A DNA stretch of 64,000 bases from an uncultured Bacteroidales bacterium (GCA_934716995.1 CAKUYO010000011.1:4179-68178); one strand, 5' to 3'; shown: positions 24,666-32,135, counted from the first letter of the stretch. Made by a program: numbers and translations. The notes: a model not told the origin generated them from the sequence alone.

Positions 24666-24876
24666 CGCCTTTGTCTTTGGGCTGTTCCGCCTTGTGCGGT
24701 TCGTTGTCAAGCGGCTTCTTTATCTCCTCCTCCACATCGCTCATACCTTCCTTGAACGACCGCACGCCCTTGCCAAGCCCGCGCATCAGTTCGGGTATCT
24801 TCTTGCCACCGAACAATAGCAATACAATCAGCACGATGAAGATAATCTCCGGTGCTCCAATCATAAGTAATGTCAT
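24646..24876 (-). CDS. tatA: Twin-arginine translocase subunit TatA/E
   Basis: A 76-residue TatA: one N-terminal helix (about residues 5-22, IGAPEIIFIVLIVLLLFGG), the conserved FGGKKIPEL turn, an amphipathic helix (RGLGKGVRSFKEGM) and an acidic, lysine-rich tail. TatA oligomerises to form the passage for folded substrates recruited by TatC. The ATG at 24876 puts the helix at the proper distance; a GTG at 24885 is possible. The gene overlaps tatC by 20 bp. No tatB is visible, which is normal for this phylum. Confidence 0.92.
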   Translation of the reverse strand: MTLLMIGAPEIIFIVLIVLLLFGGKKIPELMRGLGKGVRSFKEGMSDVEEEIKKPLDNEPHKAEQPKDKGDEQPEQ

Positions 24877-24940
24877 AATTTGCACAAATTAATAGTCTAT
24901 TGAAATTAACGTTTAATTATACGAAAATTAACGTTTCTAT

Positions 24941-25216
24941 TTATTCCGGACGGTTAAGGAATATCTCGCACGTGTCGAAATTGATTTCCCAGTTGCCGCC
25001 CTCGCAGGACTCCCAATGGTATTTCTGTGCCATCGTGTCCCACCAATGCTGGAACTTTGTGCCTGTCTCGCCCATATCGCGGACGAGTTTCTCATACAGT
25101 TCGCCGTTGTCGGCAGTCAGAATCTTTGCCAACTCGTTGAGTCCGTTTCTGCGCTCGAACAGCGTCTGAATCTCATTTTTTTCTTCAGGTGTTACCTGAC
25201 CTACTAATTTCTTCAT
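24941..25216 (-). CDS. CXXX-repeat peptide modification system small protein
   Basis: A 91-residue protein that I recognise as the small accessory protein found with CXXX-repeat peptide maturases. Seen: MKKLVGQVTPEEKNEIQTLF, a helical middle with ERRNGLNELAKIL, and a C-terminal Trp-rich part (FQHWWDTMAQKYHWE) ending in CEIFLNRPE. It has no Cys-rich repeat, so it is not itself the substrate. It may bind the precursor leader for the radical SAM enzyme, by analogy with other RiPP accessory proteins; that is inference. It lies 242 bp after the second maturase and 64 bp before tatA, all in one direction. Confidence 0.75.
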   Translation of the reverse strand: MKKLVGQVTPEEKNEIQTLFERRNGLNELAKILTADNGELYEKLVRDMGETGTKFQHWWDTMAQKYHWESCEGGNWEINFDTCEIFLNRPE

Positions 25217-25321
25217 ATTTTCGTATTATTTCTGTTTTATATGCCCTATTCCTCTATCCCCAAACCTCTAATCTCTTTATATTGTTTCTTAGCAGGGCGA
25301 TACCATCGCCCGCTCACATCT

Positions 25322-25351
25322 CCCCTCCTTGAAGGAGGGGCTGGGGGAGGT
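25322..25351. repeat. GC-rich palindromic repeat element (intergenic copy)
   Basis: CCCCTCCTTGAAGGAGGGG is a perfect 19-base hairpin, followed by CTGGGGGAGGT. An inverted, diverged copy lies inside the maturase gene at 25946-25973. Elements of this sort are dispersed repeats in Bacteroidota genomes. Confidence 0.7.
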
Positions 25352-25374
25352 CTCCGACCTCACGCCGACAACTA

Positions 25375-25453
25375 CGGTATTTACACGGTTGATATACGGT
25401 AGATAATCGGTTCATTTAGCAAGGGATAAGCAATGGATAAGCAACCCTTGCGC
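25375..25453. repeat. Degenerate 11-bp tandem repeats (about seven units)
   Basis: Units starting at 25375, 25386, 25397 and 25408 (each CGGT plus seven bases), then 25419, 25430 and 25441 (each GCAA plus seven bases), keep an 11-bp register throughout. They follow the stop of the second maturase gene. No function is known. Confidence 0.65.
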
Positions 25454-25458
25454 AACAT

Positions 25459-26460
25459 TTACCATTCCTCCCGCACATCAAACGGGTCAAGATAGTCCAC
25501 CTCGGGTATCTCGTTGCCGGTGTGCAAGCCTTGTGCTGCCAGCGTCTGTTGCAACTCGCGGCTCGCATTGCGCTCCAAGTGGGCAAGCACGCACTGCTGG
25601 TGCGAGGGCGTGTTGGCATCCATTGTCAGGCGGTCGTTGAGCCATATACAGCGGTGGCAGTGATAGGCGTCGCACTTGCGGCAGAGAGGCGCATGGTCAA
25701 GTTGCAGGAGTTGCCGGTTGGGTATGTTCAGACCGCTGTCCAAGTCGCCCACCGACCGCGAAGCGTCTTTCGTCGTGTGGTTCATACGGTTCGACACGCC
25801 CGTCTGCTCATCGTAGTAGAACGCCGGACAGAGATAGAATTTCCCGTTGGGTGCCACCGTGATATTGCCGATACCCGCCTCGCAGTTGTGCATCTCCGTC
25901 AGCACAAGGCGGTCTGTCAACAGATTGAGCGAGACGCCGGCACCGACTCCCCCTGCCCCCTCAAAGAGGGGGTGCTCCGTATCGGATACTTGCTTGGTGA
26001 GCAGGTTCGCCACCACCTTGGTCAGCGTCTCCAATGCCTTTCTGTATGCCTCGGTCTGTTCGTCGCGGAAAGCCGTTATATCCGTCAGGCAGATGTTCAG
26101 CCGTTCCACCAGCGGTAGCAGGGCGGCGATGTCATACTGCCGCGCGATAAACTCGCCCGTCGTCAGACGCAGCACCACATTCTTGCCCACCACGGCAGCA
26201 GGCACACCATTATACACCCGCACATCACGCCCAATCTTCACGTGGTCGATACTCTCTATCAACTCATTGTATGCCTCGGGCAGGTCGTAGTCCGGATAGA
26301 CGTATTGTATCATCAGGTTCTGCTTCATGCCAAAGCGTATCGCCTTGCTCAAAGTGTCAAGCGGCATCAGTCGCCGCTCCGTGAGCGGGTTGTCGGCATG
26401 GCAGTATGCCACGCTCGTGTCGTCCAAAAGGATAACCAAGTATTGTAAGTACGGTTTCAT
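25459..26460 (-). CDS. CXXX-repeat peptide maturase (SPASM-like partner)
   Basis: A 333-residue protein matching my recollection of the CXXX-repeat peptide maturase family, which accompanies the radical SAM enzyme. The N-terminus (MKPYLQYLVILLDDTSVAYC) lacks the CxxxCxxC cluster motif, but the C-terminal third has SPASM-like cysteines: CEAGIGNITVAPNGKFYLCP then CRKCDAYHCHRCIW. This suggests iron-sulfur binding without radical SAM chemistry itself. It starts 3 bp after the radical SAM gene, so the two are coupled. Residues encoded by 25946-25973 (PLFEGAGG) derive from an inserted palindromic repeat element, read in frame; whether the loop is tolerated is unknown. Confidence 0.78.
   Translation of the reverse strand: MKPYLQYLVILLDDTSVAYCHADNPLTERRLMPLDTLSKAIRFGMKQNLMIQYVYPDYDLPEAYNELIESIDHVKIGRDVRVYNGVPAAVVGKNVVLRLTTGEFIARQYDIAALLPLVERLNICLTDITAFRDEQTEAYRKALETLTKVVANLLTKQVSDTEHPLFEGAGGVGAGVSLNLLTDRLVLTEMHNCEAGIGNITVAPNGKFYLCPAFYYDEQTGVSNRMNHTTKDASRSVGDLDSGLNIPNRQLLQLDHAPLCRKCDAYHCHRCIWLNDRLTMDANTPSHQQCVLAHLERNASRELQQTLAAQGLHTGNEIPEVDYLDPFDVREEW
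25946..25973. repeat. Palindromic repeat element inside the maturase gene
   Basis: The sequence ACTCCCCCTGCCCCCTC followed by AAAGAGGGGG matches the reverse complement of the intergenic element at 25322-25351 with several differences. It is read in frame as PLFEGAGG. The hairpin arms are CCCCCTC and GAGGGGG. Confidence 0.6.
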
Positions 26461-26463
26461 AGT

Positions 26464-27693
26464 TTAGCAAATTACATCGTTGTTGTGTTTGGCGGCTTGT
26501 TGTGCCTCAAACTCCTCGCGCTTGCCTTCGAGTTCCAACTTGCGGTAGAGTTTGTTCCAGTAATAGTTGTTCGCACGCACACGCGCTTTGTGCATAAGGC
26601 ATATCGCCGTGGCACGCTCATAGACGGTGTGCGTCTTGGCAGCGTCATAGTTCTCGCCCTGGCACCACGCGCAACCCTCCGCCACCTCGCAGTCCACACA
26701 CTCGGGCGACGACTGCGTACAGCGGTCGAGCGTCAGGAACGGGCGCAACTTGTTGTTGTCTATGCCGTCGCGGATATTGCCGATGATCCACGCTTCTTTG
26801 TCACGCAGCGAGTACTGCGCAAAACGGGTGCACGGGTAGAAATTGCCCGCCGCATCTATCGCCAGCATCTTGCCCGCACCGCACCAGTTCTGGTTCTGCA
26901 GCGTACAATCCAGCTGCTTGCCCATATTCTCCGAGAAGAACGAACAGGCATACTGCTCATACAGCCCGCGGTCGATAATCTCGTCCGCAAGGTCGGTCAG
27001 TTGCTCCTCGAACAAGGCGTCATCACCCTCGTGCCATACGTCTTCGAACACGCAGTTGATGTTCACCTGATGGATACCCAAATCGTATAGGTGCAGCACA
27101 CTCTCTTTGATGTACGGAATATCCGCCGACGAGATGGTTACTTTCGTGCCGTCGCCGGGGAACTGGCTCTGCCACAGCGGGATATTGCGCACCACGTCGT
27201 TGTATGACCCGCGCTCCGAGTTCTTATATACGCGGTTCAGGTCGTGCTTGCGCCGCGTGCCGTCGATAGTGATACCGATACTCAGGTGCGATTTGTTCTT
27301 TTCGATGAACCGCTGCACCTTTTCGCTGTCATAGTTGAGCCCGTTAGTGGAGAACGAGAAACGGTACGAGTTGAACCAGTGGTGGTTGCGGCGGTACATC
27401 TCGGCTTTGATATAGTCGCATATCCGGTCGATAAGGTCTATCTCGAGGAACGGTTCCCCGCCGATAAAGTCCCATATCACGCTCTCGTAGGCAAAGTTCG
27501 GGTCATGCTCCCTGTCCAGTACATAGTCAATCGCCGCCTTGGCAGTACTCCACGGCATCCGCTCTTTCTCGTTCTTCCCCACCAGATAGCAGTACTTGCA
27601 CGCCAACTGGCAGTCCTTGGTAACAATGAAGGTAATGTTCTTCGACATCCCTTCTTTCCACGAGGCGGAATTAGTCATTATATTTATAGTCAT
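26464..27693 (-). CDS. Radical SAM peptide maturase, CXXX-repeat target family
   Basis: A 409-residue radical SAM/SPASM enzyme. Cys28-x3-Cys32-x2-Cys35 (CQLACKYC) binds the 4Fe-4S cluster that cleaves SAM; IGGEPFLEI is the glycine-rich SAM motif. The SPASM region has CGAGKMLAIDAAGNFYPC and the later CTQSSPECVDC and GCAWCQ cysteines for auxiliary clusters. Such enzymes form thioether or carbon-carbon bonds in ribosomal peptides; the Cys-rich precursors just upstream (27833-28398) are the obvious substrates. The start may be 27693 or the ATG at 27678. A hairpin (27749-27773) separates it from the precursors and may lower its expression relative to them. Confidence 0.85.
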   Translation of the reverse strand: MTINIMTNSASWKEGMSKNITFIVTKDCQLACKYCYLVGKNEKERMPWSTAKAAIDYVLDREHDPNFAYESVIWDFIGGEPFLEIDLIDRICDYIKAEMYRRNHHWFNSYRFSFSTNGLNYDSEKVQRFIEKNKSHLSIGITIDGTRRKHDLNRVYKNSERGSYNDVVRNIPLWQSQFPGDGTKVTISSADIPYIKESVLHLYDLGIHQVNINCVFEDVWHEGDDALFEEQLTDLADEIIDRGLYEQYACSFFSENMGKQLDCTLQNQNWCGAGKMLAIDAAGNFYPCTRFAQYSLRDKEAWIIGNIRDGIDNNKLRPFLTLDRCTQSSPECVDCEVAEGCAWCQGENYDAAKTHTVYERATAICLMHKARVRANNYYWNKLYRKLELEGKREEFEAQQAAKHNNDVIC

Positions 27694-27748
27694 GTATTAT
27701 GTATTTACAAAAATGTAGATAAAAATATATGTATAGAGCAATAAGCAA

Positions 27749-27773
27749 AAGTATATGCCCTATACATATACTT
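27749..27773 (-). terminator. Hairpin between precursor and maturase genes
   Basis: AAGTATATG (27749-27757) and CATATACTT (27765-27773) form a perfect 9-bp stem with a 7-base loop. On the minus strand it is followed by TTTTGCTTATTG. It lies between the abundant-product (precursor) and enzyme genes, where RiPP operons often have a partial terminator. Confidence 0.5.
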
Positions 27774-27832
27774 ATTACTGAACTGAATAATGTTTTAAGC
27801 AATAAAAAAAATATAATCCTTTTATAGAGTTA

Positions 27833-28096
27833 TTATACTTTATTGCCTTTCTCGCATCCTTTATCACATTGATATTCGCAATTTGTTTGGCAAGCGGCTT
27901 TACAATATCTTCCACAATTATCTCCGCCACATCCAAACTGACAACCCGTACAAACATTACGGCATTGTTCACACCCAGTACTAGCTATTCCTATTTGGGG
28001 TAGATTTGATGCAATAATTGCAGAAATTATTGGTAATGTTGATTTTGCAGCACTTTTGAAAAATGTCCTGCGTGATTGTAATGAATTAGTCTCCAT
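27833..28096 (-). CDS. CXXX-repeat precursor peptide B with Tat leader
   Basis: An 87-residue peptide. The leader has a twin-arginine motif (SRRTFFK) and a hydrophobic h-region (STLPIISAIIASNL). The core then holds 11 cysteines, mostly every fourth residue (GCEQCRNVCTGCQFGC, then CGRYCKAACQTNCEYQCDKG). I take it as substrate of the radical SAM maturase; cross-links at the Cys residues are expected from the family but not shown here. I chose the ATG at 28096 because it aligns the leader with that of peptide A; a longer start at 28147 would overlap peptide A. It follows peptide A by 23 bp. Confidence 0.8.
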   Translation of the reverse strand: METNSLQSRRTFFKSAAKSTLPIISAIIASNLPQIGIASTGCEQCRNVCTGCQFGCGGDNCGRYCKAACQTNCEYQCDKGCEKGNKV

Positions 28097-28119
28097 TATT
28101 GTGTAATAATTTATTATAT

Positions 28120-28398
28120 TTACCATTTCATAGATTCTCTTTTGCATGCATCAGCACAAGTCTGTGAACAAGTTCGTGAACAATTATAACCACAATTACT
28201 TGTACAACCGGCAAAACATTCTGCACAAGTACCTCTACATGAATTAGTACATTCTTTACAAGGTTCGCTACCATACATCTTTACAACTGGTAACGATGAA
28301 AGCACGACTGCGCCGACAACAGGCAGCGCGGCTTTGGCTGCCTTCTTGAAGAACTCGCGACGCGATTGGAGTTCTTCGCTTGAATTTTTATTAGACAT
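28120..28398 (-). CDS. CXXX-repeat precursor peptide A with Tat leader
   Basis: A 92-residue paralogue of peptide B. The leader MSNKNSSEELQSRREFFKK contains a textbook twin-arginine motif, followed by an h-region (AALPVVGAVVLSSLPVV). The core has 11 cysteines with spacings 2-3-3-2-3-3-3-3-3-3 (for instance CTSNCGYNCSRTCSQTCADA) and a short tail KRESMKW. The position at the head of the minus-strand run and the matching leaders indicate that both peptides use the same maturation and export route. I placed the start at ATG 28398; a longer open frame to 28554 has no leader-like features. No good promoter was found in the 100 bp upstream. Confidence 0.8.
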   Translation of the reverse strand: MSNKNSSEELQSRREFFKKAAKAALPVVGAVVLSSLPVVKMYGSEPCKECTNSCRGTCAECFAGCTSNCGYNCSRTCSQTCADACKRESMKW

Positions 28399-28968
28399 AA
28401 AACATACGTTTTGTGCATAGGAACTCCCGACTATGCGATAATAAATTGGATTAGACAGGTACATAACAAAAAACGTGGAGTTCGACCGTCGTCGTTCCAC
28501 GAATTGAGGCTGTCGCATTGCCTTGAGTAATAGAACCGACAACGCGAAGCCCACGCCAATATAAGACCTATACGCACACCTACGATAAAAACTACACTCT
28601 GCAAAAGAGCATAGATAGAGAACATCAATGGTACTTGCATACCACTTACGAACAAAACGTCCGCGTCCCTACACAGGTTGCGAAATATACTTATATTCCG
28701 AGGACATCTATCGTTGCTAAGTCTGATTACTCTAAAGAAACTGCGACATTTCAATTCGTCAGAACAGAGCGCAATAAACGCCTTTTATTATGTCTGTGAA
28801 GCCCATTACATTGATGTTTGGCGGGCTTACTGCTTGTGCAAGCCATAATACCCACCCCACACCTCTGCGTGAACTTCAATAGGTCTCTATGTTTCACATC
28901 CCGAGACCAAGGATGTATTTATTGTTTTATAGTCCCACAAACAAAAGGACTTACAGATGATGATATGA
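28399..28968. other. 570-bp gap with hairpins, no convincing gene
   Basis: No supported coding gene. One plus-strand frame stays open for about 98 codons (ending at a TGA near 28798) but has no normal start. To its right are three perfect stems: AAGCCC/GGGCTT (28799-28828), GCTTG/CAAGC (28832-28843) and GGTCTC/GAGACC (28882-28908). A fourth, ACATCC/GGATGT (28896-28916), excludes the third because GAGACC lies in its loop, and T-rich sequence follows. A structured RNA or long leader is possible; a decayed gene is another reading. Confidence 0.4.
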
Positions 28969-29352
28969 TTATAACTGCGTGATCAAAAAATCCACAGCCT
29001 CCAATAACGGAAGCAAATCATTCTTAATAACCCCATACACAAATTCAGCGTCTATATCAAAATAGCCATGGGCTATATGATTTCGCATAGCCATTACTTC
29101 CTGCCATGGTATTTCCGGACGAAGTAACAATAACTGCCCCTCTGTTCGCTTATCCACTTTCTTGAGCCCTTCGCCGATAGCTTCTATCAGCATACAATTA
29201 GCAGCCAAACGTCTCATCCCTTCAGAAGAATGCAACCAATCATCTACGCTCACCACATCGGTATTCCATTCATTTAGTTGTATGATTGCCGATTGAATTT
29301 GCGATAATGTGCGTTTTGCCAATTCACGCTGCTCCGAAGATAGTGATACCAT
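28969..29352 (-). CDS. hepT: HepT-type HEPN ribonuclease toxin
   Basis: A 127-residue HEPN protein (DUF86 type). The active-site motif RX4HXY is complete: Arg90, His95 and Tyr97 in AMRNHIAHGY. In known MntA-HepT pairs the toxin cleaves RNA (tRNA in studied cases) and is silenced when MntA attaches AMP residues to this tyrosine. It starts inside the 3' end of the mntA gene (29-bp overlap), so the two are translated together, antitoxin first. Length is normal. Confidence 0.88.
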   Translation of the reverse strand: MVSLSSEQRELAKRTLSQIQSAIIQLNEWNTDVVSVDDWLHSSEGMRRLAANCMLIEAIGEGLKKVDKRTEGQLLLLRPEIPWQEVMAMRNHIAHGYFDIDAEFVYGVIKNDLLPLLEAVDFLITQL

Positions 29353-29626
29353 TTTTCTCTACTTGGTTTAGAAAGTACGTACTGAGGTTGCTGTGCTTGC
29401 GGATTAAATCCACATTGCAGCCTAATAGTTTCTCCAAAAACAATTGCGCACCACAAACATCTTTCATCGTGGCGGGCATCTCAACAAAGATATCCACATC
29501 GCTGTCTTCCCGCTGCTCGCCGCGTGCCACAGAACCGAAAAGACGCATATACGATATGCCAAACCGTGTTTGTAGTTCAGCAGCATGTGCCCGAAGCGTA
29601 TCTATGTAATATTGTGTACTATTCAT
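29324..29626 (-). CDS. mntA: MntA-type minimal nucleotidyltransferase antitoxin
   Basis: A 100-residue minimal nucleotidyltransferase. It has the exact GSX10DXD motif of the MNT family: Gly31-Ser32 and Asp43-x-Asp45 in LFGSVARGEQREDSDVDIFV; the third acid is likely in CNVDLIR. It would AMPylate the HepT tyrosine. A complete Bacteroidota promoter (29747-29778, minus) lies about 120 bp upstream, so the pair has its own promoter. Confidence 0.88.
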   Translation of the reverse strand: MNSTQYYIDTLRAHAAELQTRFGISYMRLFGSVARGEQREDSDVDIFVEMPATMKDVCGAQLFLEKLLGCNVDLIRKHSNLSTYFLNQVEKNGITIFGAA

Positions 29627-29746
29627 AGCAACAATTTTTCATAAATAAAACATTAAAACGATTGTGCAGGCATATATCTGTCAGTTTTTACAAGGTACGA
29701 AACAAAAGGACACTATACTATTTTAATCATTATTACTATTCGGTTG

Positions 29747-29778
29747 CAAAATTACGATAAATTTTTCGTTTGTACAAA
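29747..29778 (-). promoter_or_regulatory. Promoter of the mntA-hepT pair
   Basis: Minus strand TTTG (29775-29778), 20-bp spacer, TAATTTTG (29747-29754). Both boxes are exact. It sits between the end of the MCE gene and mntA, leaving a leader of roughly 115 nt. Confidence 0.6.
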
Positions 29779-29818
29779 CTAAAACAGTTATATAAATGCT
29801 GTTTCTTTCTATATATTG

Positions 29819-30733
29819 CTATTTTTTCTTGTCCTTCTTGTCTTTCTGACCAAAGAGGGAGAAATGGACGTAGCGTTTGGGGTTGGCTTTGAGGTCGGTA
29901 AGGAGCGAATCGGCAGAGACGACGGTGGCATCAATGTTCCGATAGAGCGCTTTGTCGTGGAGCAAGAGACCGAGCGTACCGTTATCCGAATTGACATCCG
30001 CAAGCGTGGTATTCACCTGCGCTACAGTCGAATCTACACGCGCCACGGTAGCGGCGATGTCCGCACCGTTGAGGTCGGAAGCAATCTGTTTGATACTGCT
30101 GATGGTACTGTCCGCATTGTCCACAATCTGCGGCACCTTGTCAGCCATCAGTCCTTTGAGGTCGCGGGATACGGTGGTGAGGTCGGACGATATATTGTCC
30201 ACATTCGCCAATGTGTTTGCCAAGTGGTCGTTTGCCAACTGGCTGTTGAGTTGGTTGACCAGCGAATCCACGCCGCTGATGGTACTGCCGAGCGATGCCA
30301 AGAGGTTCTCCTGCAGGTTCTCCACCAAGCCCGGTATATAGACGGTGGGCAATGTCTCGCCCGACTTGCACAGTTCCTGACTGTGCTCAGCGGGCAGTTG
30401 CAGTTCGATAGCCATACCGCCGAGCAAACCGTCTGCCACAAGTGCCATCCGGGTACCGCGCGGCAGATCAATATCCCGGTTGACGGATACTTCTATCGTA
30501 AAGGCACTATCGCGCGTAAAATCATACTTGATAGTGTTCACCTGTCCCACTTTATAACCGCGTATCAATACGGGTGCCTGCTCTTCCAGACCGTGGATAT
30601 TGTCGAATACGCCGTTGAAAGCGTACATGGACGAGAATATATTGACTCCTTTCAGAAAATTGAAGCCGAAAAACAACAAAAAGATACAAACGACGGCAAG
30701 AATGCCGACCTTGATTTCACGAGCGTATTTCAT
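29819..30733 (-). CDS. MCE-domain (MlaD-like) lipid transport protein
   Basis: A 304-residue protein: N-terminal inner-membrane helix (about residues 8-26, VGILAVVCIFLLFFGFNFL), a single MCE domain (about 35-115, with APVLIRGYKVGQVNTIKYD and GTRMALVADGLLGG), then a long helical coiled region rich in NVDNISSDL-type heptads. MCE proteins are the periplasmic substrate-binding parts of Mla-like ABC transporters that move phospholipids between membranes. The ATPase and permease genes are not nearby. It lies about 195 bp after the amidase gene with no clear promoter, so it may share that transcript. The C-terminus ends in DKKDKKK. Confidence 0.87.
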   Translation of the reverse strand: MKYAREIKVGILAVVCIFLLFFGFNFLKGVNIFSSMYAFNGVFDNIHGLEEQAPVLIRGYKVGQVNTIKYDFTRDSAFTIEVSVNRDIDLPRGTRMALVADGLLGGMAIELQLPAEHSQELCKSGETLPTVYIPGLVENLQENLLASLGSTISGVDSLVNQLNSQLANDHLANTLANVDNISSDLTTVSRDLKGLMADKVPQIVDNADSTISSIKQIASDLNGADIAATVARVDSTVAQVNTTLADVNSDNGTLGLLLHDKALYRNIDATVVSADSLLTDLKANPKRYVHFSLFGQKDKKDKKK

Positions 30734-30767
30734 ATTAAATCTGTTTTCGTATTATATTATCTCCTTT

Positions 30768-30899
30768 GCCTGCGGCAAGAAATCCAAGTAAATTCTTTAT
30801 TAGGAGCATCCATAAATTACCATAAATCTTATCGCCTGCGGCAAGAAATCCAAGTAAATTCTTTATAGGGAGCATCCATAAATTACCATAAATCTTATC
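30768..30899. repeat. Two tandem 66-bp repeats
   Basis: Two copies (30768-30833 and 30834-30899), differing at only a couple of positions, plus the start of a third, fill the gap between the amidase and MCE genes. 66 bp is six times 11 and also 22 codons, so a minus-strand frame through it stays open and would give a repeated GDKIYGNLWML-type peptide. I do not think it is translated. Confidence 0.85.
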
Positions 30900-30928
30900 G
30901 CCTACAGCGAAGAACAAGAGTAGTATTT

Positions 30929-32029
30929 TTATTTTTCTATTTTGATAATCCAACAATCGGGGAAGTGTTTGCGTATCTCTTTTTGGGTACGCACCACGGC
31001 TTCACGGTCAACCGATTCACCATAGTAGTATTTGTACCAGCCGTCCACCTGCAGACACCCGCAAGACAGTCCTTTCAGGCGCGAATCCTTGTCGGAAACG
31101 GGTGTGCGGGATGCCAGAATCTGAATAGCATAGGTGGTCTGTTTCGGAGCCGTCACGACCGTCCATGGAAGGCTGTCCTGCTGCTTCGGCAGCGTATCTA
31201 CGGAGGCGGCAACGGATGTTTTTTCCACCGCTGCCGTATCTTTCGGCAGGAGCGGTTTCGCCGGCGTACGATGTGTAAACTGCGCAAAGGCATTGCACAA
31301 CGACTGCGCCATATCTCGCTGCCCCTTCTCGGAGGCAAGGTACTTCTCCTCGGCAGGATTGGAGATAAAGCCCATCTCGAGCAAGATACTCGGGCAAGCC
31401 GACTTGAGCAGCACCCAGAACGCCGCCTGGCGCACTCCCCGCTCCGCACGGTGGAGGTTCTCCACAAACTGGCGTTGCACAAAAGTGGCGAACTGCAACG
31501 ACTGGTCCATATAGGCGTTCTGCATCAGTTCGAACATAATATAGGAGTCAATCGAATTGGGGTCGAAACCCTGGTAAGCCGTCTGGTAGTCGGACTCGAG
31601 TTTAATAACCGAGTTCTCCCGCATAGCCACATCAAGGTTCTTGTCCATCTTCTCCGTACCGAGAATAAAGGTCTCCACCCCTTCAGCGGCTTTGGATTCG
31701 GATGAATTGGTATGGATACAGATAAAGAGGTCGGCATTGTGGCTGTTCACAATGTCGGCACGCTTCTGCAAAGGGAGGAAAATATCAGTTTGGCGCGTAT
31801 AGACCACGTTGACATCGGGGAACTGCTCTTTGATCATCTTACCCGTAAGCAACGCCACATCGAGATTGAGGTTTTTCTCCTGCGCAATCTTGCCTATGGC
31901 TCCCGGGTCTTTGCCGCCATGACCGGCATCGATGACCACCGTAAAAGGTTTGTCGGGCACGGTTTTCGCAGCAACGGGCAACACCGCAAGCAAAGAAACG
32001 ACAATATATGGGAGTAGTTTTTTAGACAT
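30929..32029 (-). CDS. N-acetylmuramoyl-L-alanine amidase with SPOR-like C-terminus
   Basis: A 366-residue exported amidase that cleaves the amide bond between N-acetylmuramic acid and the stem peptide, most likely at division. Signal peptide MSKKLLPYIVVSLLAVLPVAA. Amidase_3 domain from about 25: zinc ligands in VVIDAGHGGKDPGA, the catalytic Glu region in ILLEMGFISNPAEE, and FICIHTNSSESKAAEGVETF. Residues from about 285 (AIQILASRTPVSDKDSRLKG to the end) look like a SPOR septal-targeting domain. I set the start at ATG 32029, where the signal peptide begins; a perfect -7 box follows 18 bp upstream. Confidence 0.9.
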   Translation of the reverse strand: MSKKLLPYIVVSLLAVLPVAAKTVPDKPFTVVIDAGHGGKDPGAIGKIAQEKNLNLDVALLTGKMIKEQFPDVNVVYTRQTDIFLPLQKRADIVNSHNADLFICIHTNSSESKAAEGVETFILGTEKMDKNLDVAMRENSVIKLESDYQTAYQGFDPNSIDSYIMFELMQNAYMDQSLQFATFVQRQFVENLHRAERGVRQAAFWVLLKSACPSILLEMGFISNPAEEKYLASEKGQRDMAQSLCNAFAQFTHRTPAKPLLPKDTAAVEKTSVAASVDTLPKQQDSLPWTVVTAPKQTTYAIQILASRTPVSDKDSRLKGLSCGCLQVDGWYKYYYGESVDREAVVRTQKEIRKHFPDCWIIKIEK

Positions 32030-32046
32030 ACCGATCGAATTTGCTG

Positions 32047-32078
32047 CAAAGTTACTGCATTTTTTTCGAATTGCCAAG
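32047..32078 (-). promoter_or_regulatory. Promoter of the amidase gene
   Basis: Minus strand CTTG (32075-32078), 20-bp spacer, TAACTTTG (32047-32054). The -7 box is exact and the -33 box differs at one base. It places the transcript start just before the chosen ATG at 32029. Confidence 0.55.
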
Positions 32079-32135
32079 AGTTTGGCAGGCAATCTTAAAA
32101 TTTGACATGTTTTGAGGAAGCGGCAGGCACCTGCT

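Noticed and set aside
28431..28754. 107-codon minus-strand frame upstream of the peptide precursors
   Set aside because: Overlaps a region rich in hairpins, composition is not protein-like and there is no family match.
30735..30956. 73-codon minus-strand frame through the 66-bp repeats
   Set aside because: It stays open only because the repeat unit is a multiple of three; no signal peptide, ribosome-binding site or homology.
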